Shown: piece by piece, positions 59,501 through 64,000 of the stretch
Layout: each line of letters starts with the position of its first letter
How positions within the stretch are numbered: position 1 is the first letter of the stretch
Assembly: GCA_944325875.1 (NCBI GenBank)
Contig: CALVBU010000010.1
Location: 1 to 64,000, forward strand
Length of the DNA stretch: 64,000 bases
Origin: Candidatus Gastranaerophilales bacterium
GTDB lineage: Bacteria > Cyanobacteriota > Vampirovibrionia > Gastranaerophilales > Gastranaerophilaceae
Direction: 5' to 3'
Program-made: the position numbers and the translations under genes
Notes under the pieces: generated by a model
Seen by the model: the letters and a program-made list of their open reading frames with translations, nothing else
Databases searched by the model: none
What the model was told of the DNA's origin: nothing

Positions 59501-60418
59501 TTCAATCATTGATGAACGTTTTGACGGCGACTGAACCGTAAAATATTTTAGCTGATTTTTTTCATCATTAACAACATTTTTAAAAATATTTTCGGCGTCA
59601 TATTTTAATTTTGAATGTGACTCCAAAACTGTGACCGGCTGATTAAAGAGTTCTTCAAACTTCCAAACAGCAGTTCTATCTGCACTCAAATATCCGATAC
59701 GACTAGCACCTTTAGAATCATACGCGATAAAAACATCCTTCAATTGAGGAGCTAAAAATTTTATAAAATCATAACAAATCGGAGTGATCTCATCTCCATC
59801 ATCAAGTATCAAATATTCAATATCTTTAAAATATTCCGTATTTTTGTAAATATAATTAAAAACAAGCCCTTGTCTTAAATAATCAAAATCTCTAAGATAT
59901 AAAGTTTTTGCCAAAAGTTTTTTCAAAGCAGACTTCGCATCATCGGAAAAACTCTCATCCAAAACTCTGGCTCTCCAATCAACTTCTTCATCAGATAAAT
60001 TATTTTGAACAATTAAAGCATACCTTCTAAATAATTGATGAAGTAATGATTTTTTTGAATTATATCCCTTAAAAGGGATAGTTTTTAAAATATCTTTCAA
60101 TATAAATTGAGAAACTTCCAAACCTGCAAGATTCGGCAAGATTTTTGGATTATCTTTAAAAGGATTACCATTTTCAATAAAAGCCCAATTATCAATTATG
60201 GAATTATAAACAAGTCCAAAAAATGAATAAACTTTTAATTTTTCAAAGCAATCTATTTTAAGTTTTTTTAAAGCTTCATCAATAAATTTATTTTTAAGAT
60301 TTGAATTTTGAACAAGCACCAAAACTTTTGAAGCTTCAACACCGGAATTAAGTAATGAAGCATATTTGTCAATCAAAATTTCGGTTTTATCCGATGAAAC
60401 ACTTCCGTCTATAATCAC
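56543..60418 (-). CDS. UvrD/AddA-like helicase fused to an N-terminal inactive helicase module
   Basis: The 1291-aa protein has two SF1 helicase halves. The C-terminal half (residues about 645-1291) has an intact Walker A (AVPGAGKTT), motif II (IIEDEAQD), and motifs V/VI (LHKSKGDEFDYVF, LLYVAITRAKQKLY). The N-terminal half (1-630) has a degenerate Walker A (GSVSSDKT) and motif II (ILDDGDEI), and so is likely structural, as in RecC/AddB. It looks like AddA plus AddB helicase parts in one chain, with the nuclease separate. I start at GTG 60418, nine bases after AGAGGA. Confidence 0.85.
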   Translation of the reverse strand: MIIDGSVSSDKTEILIDKYASLLNSGVEASKVLVLVQNSNLKNKFIDEALKKLKIDCFEKLKVYSFFGLVYNSIIDNWAFIENGNPFKDNPKILPNLAGLEVSQFILKDILKTIPFKGYNSKKSLLHQLFRRYALIVQNNLSDEEVDWRARVLDESFSDDAKSALKKLLAKTLYLRDFDYLRQGLVFNYIYKNTEYFKDIEYLILDDGDEITPICYDFIKFLAPQLKDVFIAYDSKGASRIGYLSADRTAVWKFEELFNQPVTVLESHSKLKYDAENIFKNVVNDEKNQLKYFTVQSPSKRSSMIELVTKKINGLLKEKVLPSEISIITPVIDEMLKFSLSEGLNHQAKPLYLSGSEKLIQNKFVLSAITILKLNTNLRENLSEFDMRAVLTGMLGIPVKYCRTVLEEFDKTHTLIPFEFEDEDYNNKYKNLVELVKDFETSDKKLSEQIYEIYTKLFEFYSINPVEINKFNFFIKQLQDFENVLGDEFIYRKEDIITQIENSIISENPYSILEISENDLVVGTPQKIIDNQIKTKYQFWLDISSDEWIKSDTGPMYNAWVFQRGWSKDEYTIDDNIELGKEKTARILRKLTLAASENIFTYSSLFDGNGVENFGGIEEYIVIDESSIVQADIPKARPIIPRDDQKPVLDYEKGQMAISAVPGAGKTTILLALILKLLDKGINPDNIFVMTYMESAARNFRERIKSIRENSTQLPNISTIHGLALRILKENGNFERLGLSSDFDICDDTQRSRIVKEVASDLKLKKTETDEFDRAISVFKIGEGSFNDEISDAKLKKFRQFFEGYQKILKEANLIDYDDMLISSVKLLEENEDIRDYYQNICMYIIEDEAQDSSSVQQRLINLLSAKHKNLIRCGDINQAITTTFTNADVKGFRKFISESQDVSMNCSQRCCEGVWKLANSLLLSAEQHQETKDAFFHILMNPVVGRNPVSDDPLEARIFEKTLEEKNFVLKEIKNAFKKNPKATVGILLRNNFQVAQWTSFINDSGLKSITRSECLEQKSIFRVIFAVMNMILHPFDNGVIADSYETLAELGFYKQRLGAEIRKYENPFVSLDCDLLENASLIQFYWDLNYWLFFPYLTADELAIKIGMYYFSGEIEKSNIYLISTLIKRISVNTKNLAIIAQRLSELAKRNSLSGFKFFSEEDESDRGFLEGKVQIMTLHKSKGDEFDYVFLPEMTEKNLTLDFSQIKLKSSDFIENVKKLNPNYLPKSEYDMKQELIAENLRLLYVAITRAKQKLYFTVSRKAKSFEKIVSQEPSIIFENLLGEVLYE

Positions 60419-60586
60419 AAAAAACAATCCTCTTTTTAATGTATTTTATCACAAAAATAAGTGTAAAAAATACAAATTATTTACTACTGTTACACTATTG
60501 CATTTTTTTGAAATTTAGACTAATATTTGAACATAGAAGATAATTCAAATAAAATTATTCATTGCAAGGAAAAGTAGGAGGTAGAA

Positions 60587-60793
60587 ATGCAAGAATTACA
60601 AGAACAAATCGGAATGTCAGCAGGTCAAATTTACAACTATTTGAACAGCAACGGGGAAACTACATTCTCTAAAATTAAAAAAGAATTAGACCTTAAAGGA
60701 AACTTTGCAGACTTAGGTCTTGGTTGGTTAGCAAGAGAAGACAAAGTTGAAATCTCTAAAAAAGGTGCTTCTGTTAACGTAAGACTTAAATAG
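60587..60793 (+). CDS. Winged helix-turn-helix protein (DUF2582 type)
   Basis: The 68-aa protein reads EQIGMSAGQIYNYLNSNGET, then TFSKIKKELDLKGNFADLGLGWLAREDKVEI, which is the pattern of DUF2582 small winged-helix proteins. Such proteins are common in Bacteroidetes and others; the function is not established. It is monocistronic, with AGGAGG upstream and a terminator downstream. Confidence 0.8.
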   Translation: MQELQEQIGMSAGQIYNYLNSNGETTFSKIKKELDLKGNFADLGLGWLAREDKVEISKKGASVNVRLK

Positions 60794-60813
60794 TTTTCTA
60801 AAAAGAAAAATTA

Positions 60814-60848
60814 TAAAAAACACCCTTTTAATAAAGGGTGTTTTTTTT
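60814..60848. terminator. Bidirectional intrinsic terminator
   Basis: AAAAAACACCCTTT and AAAGGGTGTTTTTT form the stem, with eight Ts on the plus strand and As giving Ts on the minus strand. It serves the winged-helix gene and the convergent Cys-rich gene. Confidence 0.9.
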
Positions 60849-61140
60849 ATTGCAAAATGCTAAATGCAACAACCTCATCAATATTTACATTTAACCAATC
60901 ATATCTAAAGCAAACATAATCATGACAATCACACTCATCACCTTCACATTCACAATAATCTTTCAACCTGCAAACAATAGCGTTTTGAAGTGGCAAAACA
61001 TCTTCATGACATTCCTCGCATTTCGAATTTTTAGTATAAATTTCTCCATCAATTTTCAAATAATTAGTAAACAAAACAACTCTTGACGAACCACTTTTTT
61101 CTGCAATTTTAAAAATAGCCTTTGTAATAGGTTTTGACAT
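60847..61140 (-). CDS. Small Cys-rich, probably metal-binding protein
   Basis: The 97-aa product has nine Cys, clustered as KCEECHED, VCRLKDYCECEGDECDCHDYVC. This suggests a zinc or iron-sulfur site in the C-terminal half, preceded by a short helical N-terminus. I recognise no family. It starts behind AAAGGAG and is followed by a bidirectional terminator. Function unknown. Confidence 0.6.
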   Translation of the reverse strand: MSKPITKAIFKIAEKSGSSRVVLFTNYLKIDGEIYTKNSKCEECHEDVLPLQNAIVCRLKDYCECEGDECDCHDYVCFRYDWLNVNIDEVVAFSILQ

Positions 61141-61215
61141 AAAAAATCTCCTTTATTAAATACAAAAAAATTATAAAGGAGATTTTTAGAAAATTTATTG
61201 GCATAGAAGACTAAA

Positions 61216-61929
61216 CTATTTAGGTAAATTATCCCAATAAGTTTTAGTTTCATCATCAGGATTTATATTATTAATAGCATACCAACTGCAACCGACACCA
61301 TTAGCACCTTGAGCGGATGTTTTATCACAAGGATAGCCTGCCAATTCAGGCCATCGTTCATTTTCTAATTCTTCTTCCGTATACTTACGAGTTGGCTTTC
61401 TTGGTTTGATTTTGTCAGATGCATCATCAACTACAAATGAAAAAATATCAAAACCATATCTATTAGGTTTTTTATGAGGACCATTCGTATCCACGAAAAG
61501 ATGTATTACAGAAGCATTTATCCAAAAACCGACTGAGCTCCCATCGGGTAGAATATTTAAAGCTTGAGGCATATCCATTCCTACATTTGAAGTCATTGTT
61601 TTCTTTCCGCTATAATTTTTAAACGGGTAAAATTTAACTGAGCTTATCACTTTCATATTCTTTTTAAACTCTGCAAAAAATTCTTCAGCCAATGGATATT
61701 TGGCAGCATCTTTGTCATAAAGAGCATAAGTAGCTCGAAGATTAGTAACACCCAACGATGATTTTGTTAAAATATAAGCATTTTGTAAATTTGCATATGA
61801 CTTTTTAAAAGAAGTCTCTAAAACCTTTGCTTGATATTTATTAATCAATGTAGGTAAGGTCATAGCTGCAACAATTCCAATTATACCCAGTGTAATTAGC
61901 ACTTCCGCTAACGTAAATCCTTTTTTCAT
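61216..61929 (-). CDS. Prepilin-like protein, FTLAEVLITLG family (6)
   Basis: The 237-aa precursor starts MKKG|FTLAEVLITLGIIGIVAA behind GAGG, then KKSYANLQNAYILTKSSLGV. The middle contains DTNGPHKKPNRYGFDIFSF, close to the VDVNGPKKPNVIGRDIHLF segment of gene 4, so these two form a subfamily separate from genes 1, 2 and 5. Two Cys near the end (YPCDKTSA, VGCSWYAI) are also present in that subfamily. No G-tract is present here. Likely a surface or secretion-fibre subunit. Confidence 0.85.
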   Translation of the reverse strand: MKKGFTLAEVLITLGIIGIVAAMTLPTLINKYQAKVLETSFKKSYANLQNAYILTKSSLGVTNLRATYALYDKDAAKYPLAEEFFAEFKKNMKVISSVKFYPFKNYSGKKTMTSNVGMDMPQALNILPDGSSVGFWINASVIHLFVDTNGPHKKPNRYGFDIFSFVVDDASDKIKPRKPTRKYTEEELENERWPELAGYPCDKTSAQGANGVGCSWYAINNINPDDETKTYWDNLPK

Positions 61930-62067
61930 AAAAAAACCTCATCAAACAATGCTATTATTTTATATTTACAATATAATTATATTATACTTATTATATATTA
62001 GTATAACTAATTTCTCTTATTTTGTAAAGTGTTTATATGTATAAAATAAGGGAGAAATAAACACATT

Positions 62068-64000
<1,933 letters not shown>

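Overview
The window is AT-rich, densely coded, uses the standard bacterial code, and reads as a chromosome segment. Several features point to Candidatus Gastranaerophilales (Vampirovibrionia/Melainabacteria, the non-photosynthetic gut relatives of cyanobacteria). There are six prepilin-like genes of the FTLAEVLITLG type, a stand-alone FliI-type export ATPase, and a 583-aa protein starting MGLAASQARF that I associate with this group. Two alpha-glucan enzymes (GH77, GH57) are also present. The lineage call is inference, at roughly 60% confidence. Layout: 0.1-7.2 kb carries fliI (apparently leaderless), a TPR/beta-propeller protein, malQ, an orphan sugar ABC permease, a DUF475 membrane protein and a glycosyltransferase. 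From 7.2 to 19.7 kb every gene is on the minus strand and forms a compact virion cassette: repressor, LuxR-type HTH, amidase, tail hub, major capsid, scaffold-like, connector, small terminase, GNAT, portal, large terminase. It has no integrase, no replication genes and no long-tail genes, so it is a podovirus-like remnant or a domesticated, gene-transfer-agent-like particle cluster. From 19.8 to 23.4 kb lie pilin-like genes, a radical SAM protein and a ZIP transporter. The block at 23.4-31 kb is a translation operon (prfA-ylxR-infB, then rbfA-truB and two envelope genes). The block at 33.9-37.5 kb is pyrH-frr-cdsA-rnc-rpe. The stretch 37.4-46.5 kb is accessory. It holds possible exported proteins, a 455-aa unknown and a PP-loop (PAPS reductase-like) gene that share a duplicated 172-bp structured leader, a secreted phospholipase D-type protein, tRNA-Asp, a tandem pair of Cys-His-Asp proteins and a GH57 enzyme. 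The remainder is rpsT, pxpA, yvcK, panB/panC, rplJL with an L10-type leader, a two-gene helicase/nuclease recombination module and the 5' part of gyrB. The observations I rate highest are these. (1) Guanine homopolymers of 11, 11 and 12 sit in or just upstream of three prepilin-like loci, and a fourth shift (A6T5) breaks one of those pilins, which looks like contingency-locus phase variation. (2) A duplicated leader RNA, with an invariant inner loop, wobble-preserved helix and terminal terminator, precedes two unrelated genes. (3) The minimal virion cassette carries a repeated 14-bp palindromic operator and a candidate small RNA. (4) Five genes have TATAAT placed 6-7 nt before the ATG and no Shine-Dalgarno, implying leaderless mRNAs. 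(5) One regulator has four tandem GntR-type winged helices. (6) A helicase fuses a dead SF1 module to a live one. (7) One member of the Cys-His-Asp pair has its aligned His replaced by Gln.
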